Source: an uncultured Pelagibacteraceae bacterium (GTDB lineage: Bacteria; Pseudomonadota; Alphaproteobacteria; Pelagibacterales; Pelagibacteraceae). Taken from it: DNA of 53,580 bases. Shown here one piece after another: positions 17,359 to 25,323 of the stretch (position 1 is the stretch's first letter; each line of letters begins with the position of its first letter). A program made the translations under genes and the position numbers. The notes below the pieces were generated by a model. That model was not told where the DNA came from. It saw nothing but the letters and a program-made list of their open reading frames with translations, and did not search any database. The stretch covers positions 1 to 53,580 of the forward strand of contig CACEDG010000007.1 of assembly GCA_902558225.1 (NCBI GenBank), written 5' to 3'.

Positions 17359-18052
17359 CCCAACCTCCTGTTTGATCTTCGCTTACTATTTTTCTTTCAT
17401 TCCATTTTTCTAATTTTATATTCCCAAATCTTGACCAAACTATACGATAATCACACTGAGGACCTCTTGCTACTGCTTTTTCATCCTGCGGATTTTGATG
17501 ATCATCACAAAATCCACCGGTACCATACAATAAAAAACTATTTTCACCTTCGAAATAATCTGAGGTACTATACCACCTACCATCCTTAGAAAAACATATC
17601 GCCTCTCTTCCTGAAAAATCAGTTGTGATACTACTATCTAATTCCACCTTGGACACCTCAGGTCTTTGCGAATCAAGACCATCATCATCCCATTGATCAT
17701 CATTGTTTGGATCACATCTGTTTGCCGACACTCTAAAATCCTCATCAGTGGCAATTTTATCTCCTAAAGTATCAGCTGACATCCCTCTGGAAACAATACT
17801 TAGTTTATCATTACCTGAGTCACCAGGAGTAACTATTAAGACCTGAACAAAAGAGTATAAGCCTCTTTGAACTTGCGAGTTTATATTGTCGAAAACTCCT
17901 AGCGCCCTAAGCATATCAGACTTAACTTTTCGGCCTTTATTCCAATTATCTAAAGTTGGATATGAAATAGCTGATATTATGCCAACAATACATAAAACAA
18001 CAATAACTTCTAAAGTGGTGAAGCCTTTATTGTTCTTTACCAGCGCTTGCAT
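17348..18052 (-). CDS. Type IV prepilin, FimT/FimU (GspH)-like
   Basis: The 234-residue prepilin has leader MQALVKNNKG, then FTTLEVIVVLCIVGIISAIS with the conserved Glu at mature position 5. The helix and following region resemble GspH/FimT-type minor pilins, which sit in the tip complex and in some species bind DNA. It might instead be the major pilin, since no other candidate is in the window, but its size and position at the head of the V-W-X set favour a minor pilin. It overlaps the 3' end of pilT by 26 bases, so the leader is encoded within pilT. Confidence 0.75.
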   Translation of the reverse strand: MQALVKNNKGFTTLEVIVVLCIVGIISAISYPTLDNWNKGRKVKSDMLRALGVFDNINSQVQRGLYSFVQVLIVTPGDSGNDKLSIVSRGMSADTLGDKIATDEDFRVSANRCDPNNDDQWDDDGLDSQRPEVSKVELDSSITTDFSGREAICFSKDGRWYSTSDYFEGENSFLLYGTGGFCDDHQNPQDEKAVARGPQCDYRIVWSRFGNIKLEKWNERKIVSEDQTGGWVAQ

Positions 18053-19040
18053 CTATTTTACCTGCTTTGACAAGTTCCTCTAATGATTTGGTCATTGTAA
18101 CCATTCCATCTTTAACGGCGGTCTGCATGATGCTTGGTATTTGATGAATTTTAGATTCTCTGATTAAGTTTTGTATTGGAGCAGTACATTTCATTACTTC
18201 AAAAGCACCACATCGACCTTGACCATCTTTTGTTTTTAAAAGTCTTTGAGTTACAACCATTTTTAAAGATGTTGAAATCTGAGCTCTAATCTGTGCCTGT
18301 TGTTCTGGAGGAAACACATCAATAATTCTATTTATTGTGCTAGGTGCACCACTTGTATGTAAAGTTCCAAAAACTAAGTGGCCAGTTTCAGCAGCAGTCA
18401 AAGCAAGTGAAACAGTTTCCAAATCTCTCATCTCTCCTACTAATATAACATCTGGATCTTCTCTCAATGCGGCTTTTAATGCGCTAGCAAAAGACTGAGT
18501 TTGTTTTCCCACCTCTCGATGAGACACAATGCTTTTTATGTCCTTATGAATAAATTCAACTGGATCTTCAACTGTGATGATATTTGATGTTCTTGTTTTA
18601 TTGATTTCATTTACTATCGCTGCAAGCGTTGTTGATTTTCCAGAACCAGTAGGACCTGTCACTAAAACTAAACCCTTATGCATATCGATTATGTCGTATA
18701 GCACTGGGGGCAAATCAAATTGATCCATTGTTGGAATTATACTTTCCACTCTTCTTAAAACTGCAGCAGGGCCATGAATTGTTTTATAAAAATTTGCTCT
18801 AAATCGTAAACCACTTAAAGTAACAGAAGAGTCAAGCTCATGAGTATCGTTAAATCTTTTCATTTCAACTTCGTTACAATTTGTTGAAATTAAATCTTGG
18901 AGATCTTGAGATTTCACCAATACTTCAGGTATTTTATGAATTTCACCTGTTTGTCTATAAGCTAACGGCCATCCACTTCTAATATGAAAATCTGAAATTT
19001 TTTTGTTATTTTTGGCAAGCTCTTCTAATTTTTCAAACAT
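18027..19040 (-). CDS. pilT: Type IV pilus retraction ATPase PilT
   Basis: The cytosolic hexameric motor depolymerises the pilus. The 337 residues carry the Walker A motif GPTGSGKSTT at about 129-138, an Asp box (ITVEDPVEFIH), Walker B DVILVGEMRD and a His box (ETGHLVFGTLHTSGA). Length and the C-terminal region fit PilT rather than PilB. ATG at 19040 is preferred over a TTG two codons upstream. It is first in the pilT/FimT-like/pilV/W/X/Y1 operon. The 73 bases upstream contain no clear terminator for the preceding operon. Confidence 0.95.
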   Translation of the reverse strand: MFEKLEELAKNNKKISDFHIRSGWPLAYRQTGEIHKIPEVLVKSQDLQDLISTNCNEVEMKRFNDTHELDSSVTLSGLRFRANFYKTIHGPAAVLRRVESIIPTMDQFDLPPVLYDIIDMHKGLVLVTGPTGSGKSTTLAAIVNEINKTRTSNIITVEDPVEFIHKDIKSIVSHREVGKQTQSFASALKAALREDPDVILVGEMRDLETVSLALTAAETGHLVFGTLHTSGAPSTINRIIDVFPPEQQAQIRAQISTSLKMVVTQRLLKTKDGQGRCGAFEVMKCTAPIQNLIRESKIHQIPSIMQTAVKDGMVTMTKSLEELVKAGKIDASAGKEQ

Positions 19041-19113
19041 AAACAAATTTTATAATGTTATATAAAAAAATACAATATTTACTTAATTACAACTGACCAA
19101 AATAGGTGCTAAA

Positions 19114-19455
19114 TTAATAAAAAAGATAATACAAAACCCAAGCAATTAAAGAATATTCAAATATTGATTTAGAAATTGATAATTGTCTTTCAGTGTATTT
19201 AGATTTTAAAAATTTACCTAAAAATTTAAATCCTAAATGGACAATTAATATTGAAAAAATAATTCCAATTAAAGTTAGCTGAATTGAAAAGTTTTTGTAT
19301 CCAAAATAAACTGCAACAATAAAAGTCAACCACGAGATATTTGAAATAAATATCTTAAAAATAAGGCCTGTTTTTTTACTGAAAATTGATTGTGTTTTTA
19401 TAATCGAATATGCCCAAACAATACCAACGATAAAACTAAAATATTTCAAAATCAT
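19114..19455 (-). CDS. Small integral membrane protein, unknown function
   Basis: The 113-residue protein has about four hydrophobic segments (residues near 3-17, 28-51, 57-78 and 93-112) and a basic loop (LKSKYTERQLS). I do not recognise a family. Its ATG overlaps the stop of the preceding gene by 4 bases, making it the last gene of the operon that begins with the DadA-like gene. No function is assigned. Confidence 0.6.
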   Translation of the reverse strand: MILKYFSFIVGIVWAYSIIKTQSIFSKKTGLIFKIFISNISWLTFIVAVYFGYKNFSIQLTLIGIIFSILIVHLGFKFLGKFLKSKYTERQLSISKSIFEYSLIAWVLYYLFY

Positions 19456-19796
19456 TGAATTACTTCAATTTCATTAATGATACGAACTATTTTTTTTCCT
19501 TTGAGTACTGCATTGACTTTAGCACACTCATAATATGCAAATGAACTCTCTTCAGCTATTTGTTTTAACTCTAAACACTTGGATCTACTCTCAGTGTATA
19601 AATGTTCTTGTAATTCAAGCGGATCACCCAGATACATCATTAAGCCAATAACTTCATCTTCTTTTTCAAAATCTGATTTTTCTTCTATTTGAGCAACTTT
19701 GTCTTCAACACCAATTTCAAAATCCTTAAATGCAACGTAACCTTTGTAAACTATGAAAATTAAAATTAAATAAAAGATAATTTTAATTTTTCCCAT
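19452..19796 (-). CDS. Hypothetical membrane-anchored protein
   Basis: The 114-residue protein has an N-terminal hydrophobic helix (about residues 4-20). An acidic segment follows (VAQIEEKSDFEKEDEVIG), then a domain with two cysteines (SRSKCLELKQ, YYECAKV) ending in a beta-like tail (KIVRIINEIEVIQ). It could be an inner-membrane-anchored periplasmic protein. It overlaps msrB by 14 bases upstream and the next membrane gene by 4, so all three are probably translated together. No family is recognised. Confidence 0.6.
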   Translation of the reverse strand: MGKIKIIFYLILIFIVYKGYVAFKDFEIGVEDKVAQIEEKSDFEKEDEVIGLMMYLGDPLELQEHLYTESRSKCLELKQIAEESSFAYYECAKVNAVLKGKKIVRIINEIEVIQ

Positions 19797-20166
19797 TATT
19801 TAATTCCTTAAAAACTAAACAAACACCATTATTACAGTATCTTTTTCCAGTGGGCTTTGGTCCATCATCAAAAATATGTCCATGGTGAGCGTCACAATTC
19901 TTACAATGATATTCTGTTCTAGCATAACCTAACAAATGATCTGTTTTTGTTTCAAATACATCAGGCATTGATTGATAAAATGAAGGCCATCCTGAACCAC
20001 TTTCATATTTTGCATTAGACTCGAATAATTTTATTCCACAGTTGGCGCAATGATAACTTCCTTCTCGTTTTTCATTATTTAATTCACTAGTCCCAGGTGG
20101 CTCTGTACCGTCTTCAAACATAACTAATTTTTGCTCAGCGCTAAGATTAGGGTTTTTTTTATTCAT
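19783..20166 (-). CDS. msrB: Peptide-methionine (R)-S-oxide reductase MsrB
   Basis: The 127-residue enzyme repairs methionine-R-sulfoxide in proteins. Zinc-binding pairs C40/C43 (HCANC) and C88/C91 (HCKNC) are intact. The catalytic Cys is C111 in GKRYCNNGVCL, with C116 nearby as a possible resolving Cys. The GSGWPSFYQ motif is also present. There is no signal peptide, so it is cytosolic. The gene begins 2 bases after the HDAC-like gene and overlaps the next gene by 14 bases. MsrA is not fused and not in the window. Confidence 0.95.
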   Translation of the reverse strand: MNKKNPNLSAEQKLVMFEDGTEPPGTSELNNEKREGSYHCANCGIKLFESNAKYESGSGWPSFYQSMPDVFETKTDHLLGYARTEYHCKNCDAHHGHIFDDGPKPTGKRYCNNGVCLVFKELNNGKN

Positions 20167-20168
20167 AA

Positions 20169-21062
20169 CTATAATAATTTAGCACAGGATTGATGTAAAA
20201 AAGAATGTAATTCGACAAGCTTATCAAAATCTTTATTGTAACCACCACCTAAAACTCCACATAAAGGCACCCCTTTAGAGAAAAAGTTTTCTGTTACAAT
20301 TTCATCTCTTTTTTTTATACCATTATCTGAAATTTTTAGTTTACCTAAACGGTCGTTTAAATGAATATCAACACCTGCAATATAGAAAACAAAATCAAAA
20401 TTTTCCTCATTCAAATGATTTAAATAAAATTTGAGTAATTTTAGATATTGTTCATCTTTCATATTGTCATCAAGTTCTACATCAAGATCACTAATGGATT
20501 TCTTAGCCGGGTAATTTGTTTTTGAATGCATGCTAAAAGTAAATACATTCTTATTATCCTTAAAAATATCAGCACTACCATTTCCTTGATGAACATCTAA
20601 ATCTACAATTAAAATTTTTCCTGCTAATCCTCGATCTAGTAAATATTGAGCTGCAACTGCTACATCATTGAAAACACAATAACCTGCTCCTCCCTCAAAA
20701 TTAGCATGGTGACTGCCACCTGCTGTGTTGCAAGCAACACCATTATTTATAGCAAGCTTGGATGCTAGTACAGTTCCACCAGTAGCAACTAAGGATCTTT
20801 GAATTACACTATCAACTAAAGGAAAGCCAATTTTTTTTATTGTATTTTGATCTAACGTTTTATTTTTAACGTTTTTAATATAACTTTCAGAATGGACTCT
20901 TTTTAAAGTTTCATCAGAACAAGCATAAGGTTGATGAAACTTCTTAACAATTTTTTTATTCACAAGATATTTTGCAAGCTCACCAAATTTATTTATTGGA
21001 AATTTGTGGTCATCACCAATTTTTGCAAAATAATCTTCGTGATTTACAACTGGTAAATCCAT
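20169..21062 (-). CDS. HDAC-superfamily deacetylase/amidohydrolase
   Basis: The 297-residue zinc hydrolase is of the arginase/deacetylase fold. The catalytic His pair is H118-H119 (AGGSHHANFEGGAGYCVFND). Metal ligands are D156 and H158 (DLDVHQGNG) and D232 (AGVDIHLND), and the glycine-rich GVLGGGYNKD loop is present. Bacterial members deacetylate small amines (acetylpolyamines), acetoin-related targets or other acyl amides, and the substrate cannot be read from sequence. It directly abuts the dehydrogenase gene upstream and msrB downstream. With a D-amino-acid-type oxidoreductase and an EamA transporter in the operon, a small-molecule catabolic role is likelier than chromatin-like regulation. 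Confidence 0.88.
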   Translation of the reverse strand: MDLPVVNHEDYFAKIGDDHKFPINKFGELAKYLVNKKIVKKFHQPYACSDETLKRVHSESYIKNVKNKTLDQNTIKKIGFPLVDSVIQRSLVATGGTVLASKLAINNGVACNTAGGSHHANFEGGAGYCVFNDVAVAAQYLLDRGLAGKILIVDLDVHQGNGSADIFKDNKNVFTFSMHSKTNYPAKKSISDLDVELDDNMKDEQYLKLLKFYLNHLNEENFDFVFYIAGVDIHLNDRLGKLKISDNGIKKRDEIVTENFFSKGVPLCGVLGGGYNKDFDKLVELHSFLHQSCAKLL

Positions 21063-22013
21063 TTACTCTATTATTCTAATTGGTTTTCCGTTGGTGCAGG
21101 CTTCCAATGACTCAATCATTTGATTATAAAAAATATTATAATTTTCTGCGGTTACATAGCCAATGTGTGGTGTGAGTAATGCGTTAGGCAAAAACCTCAA
21201 TTTATTATTCTCTGGTAAAGGCTCCTTGTCATAGACATCAAGACCTGCTCCTGCAATCTCATTTGTGGACAAAGCTATGATTAAATCATCCTCATTGACT
21301 ATTGGGCCTCTGGATGTGTTAATTAGATAAGCTGTTTTTTTCATTTTATCCAATTCTTTCAAAGTAATACAATCTTTATATCTCTCTCCACCATGTACAT
21401 GTATGGATAAGAAATCAGAATTCTTAATTATATCCTCTTTGCTGCAAGGCAAAACATCTAATTCCTTACACTTGTCTAAGCTTAAGTTTTCACTCCATGC
21501 CATCACTTGCATACCAAATGCTTTGCCAATTTTAGCCACTTGTGAACCCACTTTGCCAAGACCAATTAAACCTAAAACTTTACCTTTAAGTTCTACCCCA
21601 ACTGTAGTTTGCCAATATCCTTGATACATATTATCGATTTCCTCTTTCAAATTTCTTGCCAATCCTAAAATCAAACACCATGTTAATTCAGGTGTTGGAT
21701 TAGGATTCATTTCAGTACCGCAAACTATTATTTTTCTTTTTTTAGTTGCCTCTAAATCAATTGACTTATTTCTCATTCCACTAGTAATAATAAATTTAAG
21801 TTTAGTTAAATTATCAATTAAATTTTTTGTTATTGGGGTTCTCTCACGCATTATTAATAATGCCTCAAAATCTGCTAATTGATCAATTGTATCAGCTTCA
21901 TCAATAAACGGCTCACTAAATATTTTAATCTCATATTTCCCAGATAGTTTTTCAATATCAACAAATTGTTGAGAAACATTTTGGTAATCGTCTAAAATTG
22001 CAACTTTAAGCAT
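21063..22013 (-). CDS. D-isomer-specific 2-hydroxyacid dehydrogenase
   Basis: The 316-residue NAD(P)-dependent enzyme interconverts 2-oxo acids and D-2-hydroxy acids. The nucleotide-binding motif is GLIGLGKVGSQVAKIGKAFG. Catalytic Arg lies in NTSRGPIVNEDDL, Glu in YDKEPLPE and His in PHIGYVT. It lacks an ACT/ASB regulatory domain, so it is not a full-length SerA, and the true substrate is unknown. It overlaps the EamA gene by 8 bases and the HDAC-like gene follows with no gap. Co-occurrence with an amino-acid oxidoreductase suggests reduction of a 2-oxo acid product, which is inference. Confidence 0.9.
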   Translation of the reverse strand: MLKVAILDDYQNVSQQFVDIEKLSGKYEIKIFSEPFIDEADTIDQLADFEALLIMRERTPITKNLIDNLTKLKFIITSGMRNKSIDLEATKKRKIIVCGTEMNPNPTPELTWCLILGLARNLKEEIDNMYQGYWQTTVGVELKGKVLGLIGLGKVGSQVAKIGKAFGMQVMAWSENLSLDKCKELDVLPCSKEDIIKNSDFLSIHVHGGERYKDCITLKELDKMKKTAYLINTSRGPIVNEDDLIIALSTNEIAGAGLDVYDKEPLPENNKLRFLPNALLTPHIGYVTAENYNIFYNQMIESLEACTNGKPIRIIE

Positions 22014-22899
22014 TTTTAATTTCCTTATTAGATAAAAATAAACCTAATATAATTAAAATTGCTCCAATCAAGTGAAAAAATTGGAATTGCTCATTATAAA
22101 AGAAAATTGCCATCAATGTACTAAATAATGGAATTAAAGATAAAAATATACCAGCTCTGTTTGCACCAATGATGGAAACAGCACCTGCCCAACAATAATA
22201 AGATCCAATACTAGGAAATAAAGCTAAGAAAATAAGAATATAAAATAAGTTTTCATTTATTTCTATTCTTTGTCCTTGGGCAAACTCATACATAAATTGT
22301 GGAAAAATAAAAATTAATCCAAAAGTACACAAAATTTGAACTAAAGTGAGAAGAGGTAAATCAAATTTTTTTCTTTTTAAAAAAGCTGAATACAAGCCCC
22401 ATGAGATAACACCTCCTATCATTATTAAATCACCTTTATTAAAATTTAATGAGTAAATAATTTCTAAATTTAATCTAGTGATAATTGATAAAATTCCTAA
22501 AACAGAAATTACAAGCCCCACAATTTGATACTTATTTGTTTTTTCTATTTTAAACAAAAAACATAATAAAATTATAATTGCTGGAATAGCTGTATTAAAT
22601 AAGGAAGCATTTATTACTTGAGTATGAACTAATGACAAATATGTGAAAGAATTAAATAAACCTACACTTGTTAATGCTAAAAAAAATAAAAGTGGTAAAT
22701 TTTCTAGAATAATCTTTTTGTGTCTAAAAACTTCATTAAAAGTAAATGGTAATAAAATAAGCCAAACCAACGACCATCGGAAAAAAACTAAAGTCATCGG
22801 CGGAATGTTAGAAAAAAAGGCTAACTTACCAACCACAAAGTTTCCAGCCCAAAATAAAGTTGCACACACGAGCATTACATATGCTTTCGTATTTTGCAT
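22006..22899 (-). CDS. EamA/RhaT-family (DMT) transporter
   Basis: The 297-residue inner-membrane protein has about ten hydrophobic helices in two EamA repeats. The N-terminal repeat opens with LFWAGNFVVGKLAF and the second with GGVISWGLYSAFLKRK. Family members export or import amino acids, amines, nucleotide sugars and other metabolites, and sequence alone does not tell the substrate. It starts 4 bases after the DadA-like gene and overlaps the dehydrogenase by 8, so it probably moves a substrate or product of those enzymes. Confidence 0.9.
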   Translation of the reverse strand: MQNTKAYVMLVCATLFWAGNFVVGKLAFFSNIPPMTLVFFRWSLVWLILLPFTFNEVFRHKKIILENLPLLFFLALTSVGLFNSFTYLSLVHTQVINASLFNTAIPAIIILLCFLFKIEKTNKYQIVGLVISVLGILSIITRLNLEIIYSLNFNKGDLIMIGGVISWGLYSAFLKRKKFDLPLLTLVQILCTFGLIFIFPQFMYEFAQGQRIEINENLFYILIFLALFPSIGSYYCWAGAVSIIGANRAGIFLSLIPLFSTLMAIFFYNEQFQFFHLIGAILIILGLFLSNKEIKNA

Positions 22900-22903
22900 G
22901 TAA

Positions 22904-24145
22904 TTAATTAAATCTTGTTGAGCTATAAGGATCTAAATTTAGATTTGTATTTTCTTTAGCTATCATTCCGGATACGATCTTTCCAGAAATTGGACCCAAA
23001 GTCCATCCTAAATGATGATGACCAAAACAATAAAACACGTTTTTATATTTTTTTGAGGGGCCCATAACAGGCAAAAAATCTGGTAGTGTTGGTCTAAAGC
23101 CTAGCCACTCATCTTCATGTTCAGGAAGATCTCCTAGCATATACTTAGCATTATTAATTAAATTTTTTATTCTTGATTTTGAAAGAGGGTTATCTAAACC
23201 ACCAAATTCTACAGTACCGACCACCCTCAATCCTTGCTCCATGGGCGTGATGCCAAAACCTCTATTAGAAAAAATTACTGGTCTACTTAAAAGATGATCA
23301 CAATTTTTAAAATGAACATGATAACCTCTTTCAGTATCTAAAGGTATTTTTTCGTCCAAATTATCTGTTAGTTTTTTTGAGAAAGCTCCACAAGCAATTA
23401 CAATTTTATCATAGGTATGTTTATCATTTTCAGAAACGATAATAGGCTTGTCAGTATCAAATTGAATATTTTTAATATTCTTTTTTTCAAACTTTCCCCC
23501 TTTTTTTAAAAATAATTCAAAAAATTTTAATAAAATTTTTCTTGGATTTCTCGCGTGTCTTGCATAAGGATAGTAAACACCTGCATGATAAAAAGGTTTA
23601 ATATTTGGTTCTAAATCATGGATCTCATCTTTGCTAACTAATTGTTGCTTAACACCAAGCTCATCTCTTACTCTTATTTCTAATTCTCTACTTTTTAAAT
23701 CCTTATCATTCCAAATATATAAAATACCTTTATTTTCAACCAATCCTCCTAATTCAATTTCATCAAATAGTTCATCATATGCTGGCAAAGCTAAATCTAA
23801 AATTTGATGCATATTTTTTGCAGTGTGCATCATTTTATTTTTAGTTGTGTTTAAAATAAATTTAAAAAACCATGGCAACATTTTTGGTACATAATTCCAT
23901 TTCAATGCTAAAGGCCCAGTAGAGCTTAATAACATCGCAGGGACATCAGCAAGCACATCTGTTCTATTTAGTGACAAGGATGCATAAGGCGAAAAGTGAC
24001 CAGCATTTCCGTATGAGGCTGCCGGACTACCTGGTTCGTCTCTGTCAAATATTGTAACGTTAAAACCTTTTTTTTGAAGAAATAATGCATTAGAAATTCC
24101 TTGAATGCCTGCACCTACAATTCCTATCTCTAATTTATTATTCAT
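22904..24145 (-). CDS. DadA-like FAD-dependent D-amino-acid dehydrogenase/oxidoreductase
   Basis: The 413-residue flavoprotein is of the DAO/DadA family. The FAD dinucleotide fold is at the start (IGIVGAGIQGISNALFLQKK), the DadA-like SYGNAGHFSPYASLS segment follows, and a C-terminal FAD region GPSKKYKNVFYCFGHHHLGWT is present. DadA-type enzymes oxidise D-amino acids to 2-oxo acids, feeding electrons to quinones. Other substrates (glycine, proline derivatives) are possible. ATG at 24145 is preferred because GXGXXG follows directly. A TTG at 24160 preceded closely by AGGAG is an alternative start. It heads the operon with EamA, 2-hydroxyacid dehydrogenase, the HDAC-like gene and msrB. Confidence 0.88.
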   Translation of the reverse strand: MNNKLEIGIVGAGIQGISNALFLQKKGFNVTIFDRDEPGSPAASYGNAGHFSPYASLSLNRTDVLADVPAMLLSSTGPLALKWNYVPKMLPWFFKFILNTTKNKMMHTAKNMHQILDLALPAYDELFDEIELGGLVENKGILYIWNDKDLKSRELEIRVRDELGVKQQLVSKDEIHDLEPNIKPFYHAGVYYPYARHARNPRKILLKFFELFLKKGGKFEKKNIKNIQFDTDKPIIVSENDKHTYDKIVIACGAFSKKLTDNLDEKIPLDTERGYHVHFKNCDHLLSRPVIFSNRGFGITPMEQGLRVVGTVEFGGLDNPLSKSRIKNLINNAKYMLGDLPEHEDEWLGFRPTLPDFLPVMGPSKKYKNVFYCFGHHHLGWTLGPISGKIVSGMIAKENTNLNLDPYSSTRFN

Positions 24146-24195
24146 GAAAAAGTTATACAATTTCTCCTAAAAAAAAGTTAAGCGACAAATTATAC

Positions 24196-25323
24196 TTAAG
24201 CAATCAATTGTTGATTGTGCACTCTTGCACTCATCACTATCCCAAAGCCTATCATTGTGGCTAACATAGACGATCCGCCGTAGGACATAATCGGCAATGG
24301 AGAGCCTACTATAGGTAGTAAACCTAAAACCATACTCATATTTATTGTAATAAATACAAATATTGCTGCACCGAAGCTATAACAAAAAATCTTTGCAAAA
24401 TAACTTCTGCAACTCGTTCCGATCGCGACAATTCTGTAAATAATTACCGCATAGATTAGTAAAAGAATAACTGAGCCAACGAAACCAAATTCTTCAGAAA
24501 AAAGTGTGAAGATAAAGTCGGTGTGTTTTTCTGGTAAAAATTCTAAATAACTTTGAGTGCCTTTTAAAAATCCTTTGCCAAATAAACCTCCAGAACCCAC
24601 AGCGATTTTTGATTGAATAATTTGATAACCTGCTCCTAATGGGTCTCTATCTGGATTTAAAAAAGTTAGTACTCTAAGTTTTTGATATGGTTTTAAAAAT
24701 GCAATGATAAAGGGTAATGAAATTACGAAACCTAATAAAGTGTAAATAAAATATTTATGATTAACCCCAGCAAACCACAGAACTGCAATTCCGCTTATAG
24801 CAATAAGAACTGAGGTTCCTAAGTCAGGTTGTACTATTACTAATCCCATTGGTAAAATAATGATTATTAAAGATGTCAAAATTGTATAAATGGAATTTAC
24901 ATTTTCTATTTTCATTCTATGAAAATATTTTGCAAGACATAAAATAATAAAAACCTTCATTAATTCAGATGGTTGAAGATTAATAAAATAAAGATTAATC
25001 CATCTTTGAGATCCAGAGGAAGTTATACCGAACAAATAAGTTCCAATTAGCAAACCAATTATTACTAAATATGAAAGGTAGCCAAGTGCAAACCAATATT
25101 TGATATTTATAAAAGAAATTATTAACATCATAAGAATAAACACAACAAACTTAGTAAAATGGCTTCTGGTATGAAATAAAACTTCACCCCCGTCCGTTGA
25201 ATACATTGTTGCTAGGCTAATAAAGCCTAATAACAAAATACAAAATAATAAAATGTAATCAAAATTTCTAAATTTTTGAAAGAAAGTAAATCTATTTGTA
25301 GTTAATCTAGTATGTTGGTACAT
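24196..25323 (-). CDS. rodA: Peptidoglycan glycosyltransferase RodA (SEDS)
   Basis: The polytopic SEDS polymerase extends glycan strands during rod elongation, paired with PBP2. The 375 residues have about ten membrane helices. SEDS landmarks are QPDLGTSVLI, FLPEKHTDFIFTLFSEEFGF and the C-terminal GSPLPIMSYGGSS. The gene directly abuts mrdA (25324) and closes the mreB-C-D-mrdA-rodA cluster. About 50 bases separate it from the DadA-like gene, with no obvious terminator. Confidence 0.95.
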   Translation of the reverse strand: MYQHTRLTTNRFTFFQKFRNFDYILLFCILLLGFISLATMYSTDGGEVLFHTRSHFTKFVVFILMMLIISFINIKYWFALGYLSYLVIIGLLIGTYLFGITSSGSQRWINLYFINLQPSELMKVFIILCLAKYFHRMKIENVNSIYTILTSLIIIILPMGLVIVQPDLGTSVLIAISGIAVLWFAGVNHKYFIYTLLGFVISLPFIIAFLKPYQKLRVLTFLNPDRDPLGAGYQIIQSKIAVGSGGLFGKGFLKGTQSYLEFLPEKHTDFIFTLFSEEFGFVGSVILLLIYAVIIYRIVAIGTSCRSYFAKIFCYSFGAAIFVFITINMSMVLGLLPIVGSPLPIMSYGGSSMLATMIGFGIVMSARVHNQQLIA

